This document shows positions 1-8,672 of a DNA stretch of 12,077 nucleotides, piece after piece (positions within the stretch are counted from its first letter, which is position 1; the number at the start of each line of letters is the position of its first letter). A model generated the notes under the pieces. It saw nothing but the letters and a program-made list of their open reading frames with translations, had not been told where the DNA came from and did no database searches. The DNA is from CAYMJK01 sp043101635. Lineage in GTDB: Bacteria; Planctomycetota; Phycisphaerae; Phycisphaerales; UBA1924. The DNA lies in the NCBI GenBank assembly GCA_043101635.1, contig JBICIE010000042.1, positions 1 to 12,077 of the forward strand, in the 5' to 3' direction. The position numbers were made by a program, and so were the translations under genes.

Positions 1-2137
<2,137 letters not shown>

Positions 2138-2204
2138 ACACCAATCACAAGTCGCCGTCGACCAGTGATCCGCGTGCCAAGCACCAGAACTTTCTCGCCA
2201 TGCT

Positions 2205-2227
2205 GCCGCGTCAACGGTCGACGCGGC
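2205..2227 (-). promoter_or_regulatory. Stem-loop in the 23S leader
   Basis: An 8-bp perfect stem, GCCGCGTC paired with GACGCGGC, encloses a 7-nt loop about 70 nt upstream of the mature 23S 5' end. It lies inside the presumed precursor, so a role in rRNA processing or antitermination is possible. The sequence shows only the stem, and the function is inferred. The complementary processing strand expected beyond the 23S 3' end is outside the window. Confidence 0.4.
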
Positions 2228-2388
2228 GGCGCTCGTCTCGGTATCACCCGCTCCGTCCCGGTTTGCCGGACAGCTTGAGGGACTGCCCGCCGGAACGGCG
2301 CTTCGTTCGTATCCGGATGTCAAGCGGCGCTGGAATCCGGCGGACCGTGCCGCCGGCTCCTCCCCGCCGGCGCAGAGCCGACGGGCAA

Positions 2389-2425
2389 GCCCCTGAAACG
2401 TCCCGATTCCGGTCCGCTCAGGGGC
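2389..2425 (-). promoter_or_regulatory. Stem-loop at the expected start of the 23S precursor
   Basis: GCCCCTGA and TCAGGGGC form a perfect 8-bp stem around a 21-nt loop. The stem begins about 7 nt downstream of the -10 candidate at 2432-2437, so the 5' end of the transcript would fold into this hairpin almost at once. That position suits 5'-end protection or early antitermination, but this is inference. Confidence 0.35.
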
Positions 2426-2431
2426 GAGGGG

Positions 2432-2459
2432 AGTCTAGGCTGCGCCCATCGCGCGTCAA
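2432..2459 (-). promoter_or_regulatory. Candidate sigma70-type promoter for the 23S rRNA
   Basis: On the minus strand, a -35 TTGACG (2459-2454, five of six consensus bases) is followed after 16 bp by a -10 TAGACT (2437-2432, four of six). Transcription would start near 2425, about 290 nt before the mature 23S. The element lies after the stop codon and the palindrome that close the preceding gene, which is where a separate rRNA promoter is expected. I saw no clear AT-rich UP element in front of it. Confidence 0.45.
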
Positions 2460-2472
2460 TGCGCGGGCGCCC

Positions 2473-2493
2473 AAAATGTCGCGCTGCAGCGCG
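2473..2493 (-). terminator. Possible terminator after the pilus gene cluster
   Basis: The perfect 14-base palindrome CGCGCTGCAGCGCG (2493-2480) starts 12 nt after the TAA stop of the 705-residue gene and is followed by ACATTTTGGG. The stem is GC-rich with a 4-nt loop, but the T-run has only four bases and comes 3 nt after the stem, so intrinsic termination would be weak. It could also be an mRNA 3'-end stabiliser. Confidence 0.35.
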
Positions 2494-2505
2494 CTTCGGG
2501 GGCTT

Positions 2506-4623
2506 TTACCCGCCGCCGCCACCGCCTCCGCCTCCACCGCCTCCGTCATCGGGCGGAGGTGGCGGCGGTGGCCGGTCGCCCGGACCCTTCGGCTCGGGCA
2601 CGCTCTCGGGCTCGGGCTGGCCCTGCGTCAGACCCTCTTCGGCCGAGGCCGCGAGGCGGCCATACAGGTTCGAGCGCCGGTCCTCGGCGACAACCCGGCG
2701 CAAGATCTGCCCGGCCGAGTCGCCGAAGCTGACGAAGCGCGGCGCCGAGCCCTGCACCAGGCCACCGGTCTCCCGGGCCGCCGACTCATAGACATCCAGC
2801 AGGTACGCGTCGGCCGCGGCCAGCACGCTTTCGCCCAGGGCCAGCGGGTCGTCGGGCGCCTTGGCGGCGGTGGGCGCCGGCTGGCCGGGGCGCGGCGGCG
2901 CCGCGGGCGGGACGCCAAGCAGCGGGCCGCCTTGCGGCGGGGGCTTTGTCACATCGAAGGTGCGCAGCCCCTCGGGTAGCTTGACCATCGCGGCGACGGG
3001 GTCGCCCGGCTCCAGCGAGGCGGCGCCCTTGCGGTAGAACCCGTAGTAGAAGCGGAAGACCTCCACGCCGGCGGTGGCGGGGGTCACGCCGAGGGCGCCG
3101 GTGCGCGACTCGGACCCGCTGGAGACGAAGAAGGCCGACATGGGGCTGACGATGATCGGCTCGGTCCAGGCCGAGGGCTCGCTGGCGATCGTGGGCGACT
3201 CGGCCAGGCTTCGCTGCTCCTCGACGAGGAACTGGTCGCGCTCGAAGGCGGGATTGTTCAGGATCGCGCGCAGGCGGTAGCGGTAGGTGGCGCCGGGCTG
3301 GGCGGTCAGGTCGTGGGCCCACAGTTCGATCGGCTCGCCACGCATCAGCGGGCGGGAGCCGGTCTCGCCGGGCTGCTGGCCCTCACCGCCGCGCCCGATG
3401 ATGAGATCACGGGGCTGTCCCAGTTCCAGGGCCTCCTCATCGACCTCCGGCGCGGCGCCGAGATCGGTGAGCTGCTCGATGGTGCGCTGGCGATCGGCCA
3501 GGAGTCGCTCGAGCTGACCCTCCAGCGTGCGGATGCGGGCCTCGCTGCGGTCGCGGGTGCGCGTGTCGGGGGCCCGCTCGCGCACGCCGGGGCGGGTGAC
3601 ACCAATCGGGGGACGTCCCTGCGTCGGCGCCTGGCCAAGCTCCTCCAGTTCGCGCTGGATGCGCTCGATGCGCTGATCGAGCTGCGCCAGGCGGCGCTCG
3701 AGCTGGGTCACCTGCGGGTCGGCGCCGGTGGCGAGGCTGGCCAGGCGGGCGCCCTCGCGCGGCTCGACCCACTCCTCGCCGGCGATGACGGGGTAGAAGT
3801 CCGGCCGGCGGATCTGCGGCAGCAGTTCCTGGCGGGCCTGATCGACGAACGCATTGAGGTCCGCCAGCGTGAAGTCGGCGCCGAACTCGGCGATCTCGGC
3901 GGGCAGATCGAGCATGCCGGGGGGAGTGGGGACGACCTCCACGGGGCCCCAGGCGCCATCAGCGCGCTGGCGCTGCCGCTCGAGCTGCACGCCGAGCACT
4001 TCCAGCACGCCGCTGTACCAGGTGATGGGCCACGGGCTGACGCCGCCTTCGCCATCGGGATCGTTCTGGAGCGACTCGTAGACGGCGGTGGGGTCGAAGG
4101 TCGCCTGCACGCTGACGGCGGCCTTGTCGAAGGGCTGGGCGGGGGGCAGCAGTTCCCGGAGCCCCTGGACTTGCTCGGCGAACCACGGATCGATGGTCGC
4201 CGCGAACGAGTACCCGGCGGGCTCGACGGGCGGGGCGACGGACAGCTCCGCGAAGCGGGTGTTCTCGAAGCCGCCGCCGGCGCCGGTGATGTCGAGCTTC
4301 ACGACGGGACCGAGGCTGGCGATCCGCTGGCGCGGGGCCAGGTCGGCCTCGCGGTTGGCCTGGAAGCGGCCGAGCAGGTCGGCCCGGGCGGTGGCGTCGG
4401 GCAGCTCCGGATCCTGGGCCTGGATCCTGGTGCGCATCTGGCGGGCCAGCGACTCGGCGGGCTCGAAGGCCTGATCGAGCGGGACCTTCTGGTTGTTGAC
4501 CTCGACGGCGGGGCCTTCGGCGCCGAGCTGGAGCACCAGCACGGCGACGAAGAAGACCGCAACCACGACCAGCACGATCTTCTCGATGTGCAGCTCGAAG
4601 AAGTTTGCGCCTTTGACCTTCAT
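2506..4623 (-). CDS. Single-pass membrane protein, PilP/PilO-position partner of PilM (705 aa, family not recognised)
   Basis: I do not recognise the family. A short cytoplasmic N-terminus is followed by a membrane helix (residues about 15-33), giving N-in topology with the rest in the periplasm. Residues 35-300 hold a folded region containing repeated ELLP motifs. Two charged coiled-coil segments follow (about 303-330 and 358-388), split by a Pro/Arg linker. Residues 430-560 look like a beta-rich domain (PGATYRYRLRAIL, FRFYYGFYRKG). A Pro/Ala-rich stretch (560-590) precedes a small domain (595-660), and the tail ends in Pro7-Asp2-Gly12. The ATG at 4623 is preceded by AAGGTGA at 5 nt spacing. 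Lying third behind a PilM-like gene, it may take the place of PilP or another alignment-complex subunit. This is inferred from order and topology only; I see no PilP lipobox. The DNA before it is repetitive, and a short reading frame overlaps its start by ATGA. Confidence 0.85.
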   Translation of the reverse strand: MKVKGANFFELHIEKIVLVVVAVFFVAVLVLQLGAEGPAVEVNNQKVPLDQAFEPAESLARQMRTRIQAQDPELPDATARADLLGRFQANREADLAPRQRIASLGPVVKLDITGAGGGFENTRFAELSVAPPVEPAGYSFAATIDPWFAEQVQGLRELLPPAQPFDKAAVSVQATFDPTAVYESLQNDPDGEGGVSPWPITWYSGVLEVLGVQLERQRQRADGAWGPVEVVPTPPGMLDLPAEIAEFGADFTLADLNAFVDQARQELLPQIRRPDFYPVIAGEEWVEPREGARLASLATGADPQVTQLERRLAQLDQRIERIQRELEELGQAPTQGRPPIGVTRPGVRERAPDTRTRDRSEARIRTLEGQLERLLADRQRTIEQLTDLGAAPEVDEEALELGQPRDLIIGRGGEGQQPGETGSRPLMRGEPIELWAHDLTAQPGATYRYRLRAILNNPAFERDQFLVEEQRSLAESPTIASEPSAWTEPIIVSPMSAFFVSSGSESRTGALGVTPATAGVEVFRFYYGFYRKGAASLEPGDPVAAMVKLPEGLRTFDVTKPPPQGGPLLGVPPAAPPRPGQPAPTAAKAPDDPLALGESVLAAADAYLLDVYESAARETGGLVQGSAPRFVSFGDSAGQILRRVVAEDRRSNLYGRLAASAEEGLTQGQPEPESVPEPKGPGDRPPPPPPPDDGGGGGGGGGGGG
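2528..2571 (-). repeat. Hairpin-forming Pro/Gly codon tract at the gene's 3' end
   Basis: The codons for Pro7-Asp2-Gly make an inverted repeat because CCN and GGN codons are reverse complements. The 18-nt arms (2571-2554 and 2545-2528) flank an 8-nt loop and show 14 Watson-Crick pairs, one G-U pair and three mismatches. The remaining Gly codons extend the GC-rich tract to 2509. In mRNA this would be a very stable stem just before the stop codon. Confidence 0.7.
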
Positions 4624-4724
4624 CGTGTCACCTTCATGGGATCAGGCCTGGGATCGGGCATGGGATCGCGCGCTGGATCATGGGATCGGGCCCGTGGCCC
4701 GGATCGTTCCTGCCGTGGTGGAAC
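4620..4724 (-). other. Intercistronic spacer with a GATCCCATG-like repeat and an in-frame extension
   Basis: Between the TGA of the 456-residue gene and the ATG of the 705-residue gene, the minus strand carries the motif GATCCCATG three times, plus related copies (GATCCCAGG, GATCCAGCG), over about 65 bases. From that TGA (4727-4725) onward the same frame stays open for 34 codons, encoding a Pro/Arg/Asp-rich stretch (DPARDPMPDPRPDPMKVTR at its end). It then meets a TGA at 4622-4620 that overlaps the next start as ATGA. The start region is also duplicated: ATGAAGGT occurs at 4637 and again at 4623. This may be an eroded C-terminus of the upstream gene or a coupling leader. Confidence 0.55.
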
Positions 4725-6095
4725 TCAACCGCCGCCATCGTCTTCGCCCTCGGGCTGCTCATCGACCTCGGGAAGGCCGAGCCTGGCCCGGACTGCCGGA
4801 GGCATGTACTGCTGGGTCCACTGGCGCAGGTAGAGCGCCTCGATGGAGAGCGTCGCCTGCACCACATGGTCATCGCCGTAGAAGTATCCCAGCAGCAGGT
4901 CGGCATCCATGTCGACCGGGCTGATGCTGACGTCGGTAACGGTCATGAAGTTGGTCTTCGAGAAGGCCTCGATGACCTTGGGCAACCGGGCGGAATCGAC
5001 GTAGAGCAGCATGCGGGCGTAGCGCACGTCGTAGAGCTTGTTCAGCTCGTTGGTGTGGCCGGTGAGATCGTTGAGGTAGTTGGCCTGGATGAGCTGGGTG
5101 GCCGGGTCGGCCCCGGGATCGACGGGGGCCGGGCCGGTGTCCTCTTCCTCCCAGACGGGGCGTTCGGGGCGCTGCTGCTCCTGGGCGAACAGCGGGGGCA
5201 CGCCGCCCATGCCGCGGATGCGCTTGACGGGGGCGTCTTCCAGGGGCAGCAGACGACCGCCCTCGGAGTTGGCGGTCTGGACCGCGGCGAGCAGATCCTG
5301 GGCCAGCCAGGCGTCGAACTGCCAGCGGAAGCAGTCGGCCAGGGCGGGCACGCCGGCGATCGGCTGGCGGGGGAAGTAGGGCGCGCTGCGATCTTCGGCG
5401 GGGAAGACGTCCAGATCGGCGTAGACGGAGACTTGCCGGGCCCGGGCGCGGTAGGCGGCCATGCGCTGCTGGACGAGCTTCTCGGTGATGCCCTGGCGCT
5501 CCTCTTCGGTGATCTGGCCGTCGGGGGCCGCAGCGCGGCGGCGCTCGGTTTCCAGCTCGTAGGCGTTGCGGAGCTGCTCGGCGAGCTTGGTCGGATCGAC
5601 CGGGCCGCCGGCGCGGATGTCCTCGAGCATGCGCTCGTAGACGCTGGCGCCAGGGCGGGCGGGATTGGGCACGAAGGCGTTGGCGAACTCGAGCAGCAGC
5701 GTGGCGCGGCGGGTGGGGTTTTCCGGCGGGGTCGGGAAGACACCGTCGATGACCGGGGTGCGCCCGCGCTGGTTGAACTCGACGGCCTCCTGAACGACCT
5801 GGGTCAGTTCGCTGCTGAGCTGCTGGTTCTGCTGGCGGAACCACTCGATGACGCGCTGGTTGGGCTCGTAGGCGAAGCTGACCGACTCGCCGTCGGGGGT
5901 AGCCGCGGGGATGCTGTAGGTGGTGCGCAGGCCGCGGAGATCCTGGAAGAGCTTCTCGGCGTCGCGCTGTCGCTCGGCGGTGATCTTCGCGGCCTTGGAG
6001 GTGCTGAAGTACCACGAGACCGGCGGAGCGATGAGGATCACGGCGGTAGCGCCGACGATGATCAGGTTGGACTTGATCCAGCCGAGGGCGTTCAT
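4725..6095 (-). CDS. Single-pass membrane protein in the PilO position of a pilus/secretion alignment complex (456 aa)
   Basis: The ATG at 6095 overlaps the stop of the PilM-like gene by ATGA and has a strong Shine-Dalgarno (AAGGAGAAGG), so the start is well supported. A membrane helix (about 8-29) follows a short N-terminus, and the rest should be periplasmic. Residues 35-105 are helical and probably coiled. Residues 115-310 form a middle region rich in charged helices, and 310-335 a Pro/Asp/Glu linker. Residues 345-432 form a compact domain: RMLLYVDSARLPKVIEAF, then FMTVTDVSISPV, then VVQATLSIEALYL. The alternating strand-helix-strand pattern resembles the small ferredoxin-like domain of PilO/GspM proteins that measures fit between subunits. 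The PilO role is inferred from this pattern, the topology and the position after PilM. The protein is about twice the usual PilO length of roughly 200 residues. The tail EGEDDGGG is acidic and glycine-rich. Confidence 0.88.
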   Translation of the reverse strand: MNALGWIKSNLIIVGATAVILIAPPVSWYFSTSKAAKITAERQRDAEKLFQDLRGLRTTYSIPAATPDGESVSFAYEPNQRVIEWFRQQNQQLSSELTQVVQEAVEFNQRGRTPVIDGVFPTPPENPTRRATLLLEFANAFVPNPARPGASVYERMLEDIRAGGPVDPTKLAEQLRNAYELETERRRAAAPDGQITEEERQGITEKLVQQRMAAYRARARQVSVYADLDVFPAEDRSAPYFPRQPIAGVPALADCFRWQFDAWLAQDLLAAVQTANSEGGRLLPLEDAPVKRIRGMGGVPPLFAQEQQRPERPVWEEEDTGPAPVDPGADPATQLIQANYLNDLTGHTNELNKLYDVRYARMLLYVDSARLPKVIEAFSKTNFMTVTDVSISPVDMDADLLLGYFYGDDHVVQATLSIEALYLRQWTQQYMPPAVRARLGLPEVDEQPEGEDDGGG

Positions 6096-8188
6096 GAACC
6101 TTCTCCTTGACCGGCGTTCTCCGGCTTCAGCTCGATGCGCCAGTGCACGCGGAACTCGGCGATGCGCTCGCCCGGCTCGGGCTCGGGGGTGAGCCTGGGC
6201 AGGGGGGCCATCTCGTCGACCTGACGGGCGTCGGTGGTCTCCCGGGTTTCGCCGATGATCACGGTGCCGGGGGGAAGGGCGCCGGGGCCGGCGGGCTGGC
6301 CCGGCGCGGGGACGCCGCGCGGGTTGCGCGGATCGCGCCGGCTGATTTCGGTGCCCTCGCCGCCGCGGGGGGCGAGCGGCGAGACGCGCCCGCCCGGTCG
6401 GCGGGCGCCACGCTGGTCGAGGTCGGCAAAGGGGTCATCGGTTTCGCGGGCCGCGGCGACCTCGGTGATCGGCCCCATCAGCTCCCAGCGGATGCTGTCC
6501 TTGAGGATCTGGTAGGGCACGCCCTCGCGATCGGTCCCGGCGGTCTGGCGGAGCCATTCGTCGATGGTGTGGGTGATGAATTTCTGCGGCTCGGGCTGGC
6601 TGGTGCGCACCACGAGGGTGGCGTTGATCTGCGGCGGCATGCGGGCCAGTTCCGCATCCGACGGTCCGCTGTCCTGCTCGGTCTTCTGCCGGGCCCAGAT
6701 GCCGCCGGGGCCGAGATACTCGGTCTTGAACGAGACGAGGCTGTAGGCCGGGCGTTCCACGGCGCCCTGCTGGGCGCTCTGGCTGGGCGCTGCGCCGCCC
6801 TGTTCGGCGGCGACTTCCTGCGTGGCGTCCTCGATCATGAGGCCGATGTCGTTGACCATGTGGGCCAGGACATCGCGGTTGCGATCGAGTTCGACGATGT
6901 TGGCGGCGGTGAAGTTCACCGAGGGGCTGGTGACGTCACCGGCCTCGCCCTTGAGACGGCGACCCTCTGAGAGCGTCTGATTGACGATCTGATCGGGCTG
7001 GGAGGCCTCGACCTTGCTGGTCGCCTGGAGCGGACCGTACCAGAGAGCGGCGCTGGCGACCACCGCGACGCCGGCGGCGACGCCGAACCACTTGTTCTTG
7101 GCCCGCCACATGGCCTCGCGGACGACAGCCGGCGGCATGAGGTTGGCGACGAGGGCGGCCGAGTCGAGCCCCTGGAGGGCCAGGCCGTAGGCGGTCGCGA
7201 GGTTGATGGAGGCGGCTTCGAAGCCGGCGCCCTCCGGCCCTTCGACGCTGAGCTGCTTGAAGCCCTCGATGCGGTAGACGTTCATCTGGAGCTGCTGCTT
7301 GAGGTAGCGGCGCAGGCCGGGCAGGTTGAACGTCGAGCCGAGGCCGATCAGGCGGGTGAGGTTGGCGTCCGGATGCAGCGACTGGTAGTAGCCGATGGAT
7401 CGCTGCACATCCTGGGCAAGATCGCTGAAGACGGGGCGCAGGGCCTGGAGGATGTGCTTGGAGTGCTTGGACTGTTCGACATCGCGTTTGAGCTTCTCGG
7501 CCTTGAGGTAGCTGAGGTTGAACTTCTCGACCAGGGCCTGGGTGAAGTTGTGCCCGCCGATGGGGAAGGTGCGGATCCAGACGCGCCCGGCCTCGGCGAC
7601 GATGAGGTCGGTGCTGGTGGCGCCGATGTCGAGGATGATGGCGCCGGGGGTGTCCTCGGAGAAACTCAGGTCGTACGCCAGCGCGTTGTACGCGGCGACC
7701 GGGCTGAGCGTGATGATGTTCGGCGTGATGCCGGCGTCCTGGTAGACGGCCAGGCGCTCGTTGATGCGCTGCTTGGTGATCGCGAAGATGCCGGCCTCGA
7801 CGTCCGGGGAGCGCGGGCTCTGGAAGGTCTGGTAGTCCCACTCGACTTCCTCGAGGGGGAAGGGGATCTGCTGCTGCGCTTCGAAGCGCACGATCTGGGG
7901 GATCTTTCTGGGCTCGACGGGCGGGAGCTTGGCGAAGCGGGCGAAGGCCGAATGGCCGGGCACGCTCATGGCCACCGTCGCGCCGGACAGGTCGTAGTGG
8001 CCGACCAGCGCCCCGAGGGCGACGCGCACGGCGTCATCCTGGTCCAGATCCGGCGTTGACAGGACCTTCTTGTGCGGGATGACGGCGAACTCGGCGACTT
8101 CGAGGCGGTCGCCCCTGGCGACGAGCTTGAGGGCCTTGATGGCCCCGGCGCCGACCTCGATGCCCCAGCTTGTGTTGGATGCGCCCAT
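6092..8188 (-). CDS. pilM: PilM-like actin-fold ATPase fused to a PilN-like membrane anchor and periplasmic domain (698 aa)
   Basis: Residues 1-345 are a type IV pilus PilM domain of the FtsA/actin superfamily. The phosphate-1 motif is GIEVGAGAIKALKL (9-22), phosphate-2 is ILDIGATSTDLIV (185-197) and the adenosine motif is LIGLGSTFNLPGL (280-292). IPQIVRFEAQQQIPFPLEE (96-114) is typical of PilM. PilM itself is cytoplasmic and normally binds the N-terminal INLLP peptide of a separate PilN. Here residues 347-365 (VANLMPPAVVREAMWRAKN) resemble that PilN start and lead into a membrane helix (about 367-386), then a periplasmic part. That part has folded segments near 425-460, 480-580 and 675-690 (EFRVHWRIELK), split by a Pro/Gly/Arg-rich linker (590-645). 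Standard PilM is about 350 residues. The ATG at 8188 follows AGAGAGG by 6 nt. GspL of type II secretion is an alternative relative. Confidence 0.9.
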   Translation of the reverse strand: MGASNTSWGIEVGAGAIKALKLVARGDRLEVAEFAVIPHKKVLSTPDLDQDDAVRVALGALVGHYDLSGATVAMSVPGHSAFARFAKLPPVEPRKIPQIVRFEAQQQIPFPLEEVEWDYQTFQSPRSPDVEAGIFAITKQRINERLAVYQDAGITPNIITLSPVAAYNALAYDLSFSEDTPGAIILDIGATSTDLIVAEAGRVWIRTFPIGGHNFTQALVEKFNLSYLKAEKLKRDVEQSKHSKHILQALRPVFSDLAQDVQRSIGYYQSLHPDANLTRLIGLGSTFNLPGLRRYLKQQLQMNVYRIEGFKQLSVEGPEGAGFEAASINLATAYGLALQGLDSAALVANLMPPAVVREAMWRAKNKWFGVAAGVAVVASAALWYGPLQATSKVEASQPDQIVNQTLSEGRRLKGEAGDVTSPSVNFTAANIVELDRNRDVLAHMVNDIGLMIEDATQEVAAEQGGAAPSQSAQQGAVERPAYSLVSFKTEYLGPGGIWARQKTEQDSGPSDAELARMPPQINATLVVRTSQPEPQKFITHTIDEWLRQTAGTDREGVPYQILKDSIRWELMGPITEVAAARETDDPFADLDQRGARRPGGRVSPLAPRGGEGTEISRRDPRNPRGVPAPGQPAGPGALPPGTVIIGETRETTDARQVDEMAPLPRLTPEPEPGERIAEFRVHWRIELKPENAGQGEGS
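6099..6108 (-). promoter_or_regulatory. Strong ribosome binding site for the 456-residue membrane protein
   Basis: AAGGAGAAGG on the minus strand lies inside the last codons of the PilM-like gene, with the AAGGAG core 7 nt from the ATG at 6095. Together with the ATGA overlap it fixes this start and suggests translational coupling. Confidence 0.75.
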
Positions 8189-8382
8189 GGCTTACCTCTC
8201 TTAGCAGTCACCCGCGATGGCGGGCGGCATCGTACACGAGCCCTTCGGCGGGAGCGAACGCCCGCAGGGCCGCCGGCCGGATCGCCGACGCCACGGCTCT
8301 GCCGGCACGATACGAGCCCTCGGCGCCCTGGTTCCGGCCTCGGCGGCCGCGGCGAGCCGTGTTACAAACTGGTGACAGAGCC
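8189..8382 (-). other. Spacer upstream of the PilM-like gene; possible operon promoter
   Basis: These 194 bases separate the trehalose block from the pilus block and hold no gene. The AGAGAGG ribosome binding site is at 8201-8195. A weak promoter candidate is TTCGCT (8258-8253), 18 bp, then TACGAT (8234-8229), matching consensus at three and four of six bases. The 8-mer CACGGCTC at 8361-8354 is inverted at 8299-8292 (GAGCCGTG), and GGCTCGT occurs twice. I see no hairpin with a T-run that would end the trehalose transcript. Whether the pilus genes have their own promoter therefore stays open. Confidence 0.35.
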
Positions 8383-8664
8383 TCAGCGGGTCCGCTCGAA
8401 CCGGTCGACCCAGACCGAAGCCAGCACCGCGATGATCGCTCCGGCGGCCAGCAGCGGCCAGCGCGCTGCGGGGATCCGCAGGGGCAGCCATCGCTCGGGC
8501 AGGCTCCACGCCAGGGCGTGGTATCCCAGAAGCATCAGCGACAGGCCGATCGCCAGGGCCGTCGGCCGAAGGAGCCCCTCGGCGTCGCGGCGCATTGCTG
8601 CGAAGACGTACGCGCCGGCCAGCACCGCCAGGGCGCCGATCGCGATACCGAGCGTCTGTGCCAT
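8383..8664 (-). CDS. Small membrane protein with three predicted helices (93 aa, unknown function)
   Basis: The frame begins with an ATG at 8664, 8 nt behind the stop of the trehalose fusion gene, and ends in TGA at 8385-8383. Three hydrophobic helices are visible: residues about 4-24, 33-54 and 68-86. Arginine-rich flanks follow helix 1 (MRRDAEG) and lie at the C-terminus (DRFERTR). Upstream frame lacks hydrophobic character and overlaps the fusion gene, which argues for the ATG at 8664. The Shine-Dalgarno is poor: an AGGAG lies about 15 nt away, so expression probably relies on coupling to the gene before it. I recognise no family. Spacing suggests co-transcription with the trehalose genes, but nothing in the sequence ties it to trehalose chemically; a transport or sensing role would be a guess. 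Confidence 0.72.
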   Translation of the reverse strand: MAQTLGIAIGALAVLAGAYVFAAMRRDAEGLLRPTALAIGLSLMLLGYHALAWSLPERWLPLRIPAARWPLLAAGAIIAVLASVWVDRFERTR

Positions 8665-8672
8665 GGCAGAGC

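Larger units (their letters stand above)
2138..2505 (-). other. Gene-free region between the pilus genes and the 23S rRNA: terminator, promoter and rRNA leader
   Basis: This stretch of 368 bases holds no credible protein gene and no tRNA or 16S rRNA that I can recognise. Read in the direction of transcription, it contains a terminator-like palindrome just after the preceding stop codon, then a sigma70-type promoter candidate, then about 290 nt of leader with two clear stem-loops before the mature 23S start. A second TTGACA hexamer at 2318-2323 has no matching -10. It may simply be chance, or part of a boxA-like antitermination element, which I cannot decide by eye. Short open frames crossing the region also run into the rRNA and have no ribosome binding site or family resemblance. 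Confidence 0.7.

Noticed and set aside
2318..2323. Perfect TTGACA as a second 23S promoter
   Set aside because: At spacings of 16-18 bp the facing bases (CGCCGT and neighbours) do not resemble a -10 box. It may belong to a boxA-like element instead, which I could not establish.
4725..4727. TGA at the end of the 456-residue gene read as selenocysteine
   Set aside because: No redox motif surrounds it, the following codons are a Pro/Arg-rich low-complexity stretch, and I saw no SECIS-like stem-loop directly after it. Erosion or readthrough is a simpler idea.
3313..6110. Two long plus-strand open frames (3313-4833 and 4680-6110)
   Set aside because: They mirror the two membrane protein genes on the minus strand, which have starts with ribosome binding sites and membrane helices. 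The plus-strand translations lack helices or motifs and reflect high GC at third positions.
7373..8059. Plus-strand open frame of 228 codons
   Set aside because: It is antisense to the ATPase motifs of the PilM-like gene, with a low-complexity Gly/Asp/Val-rich translation.
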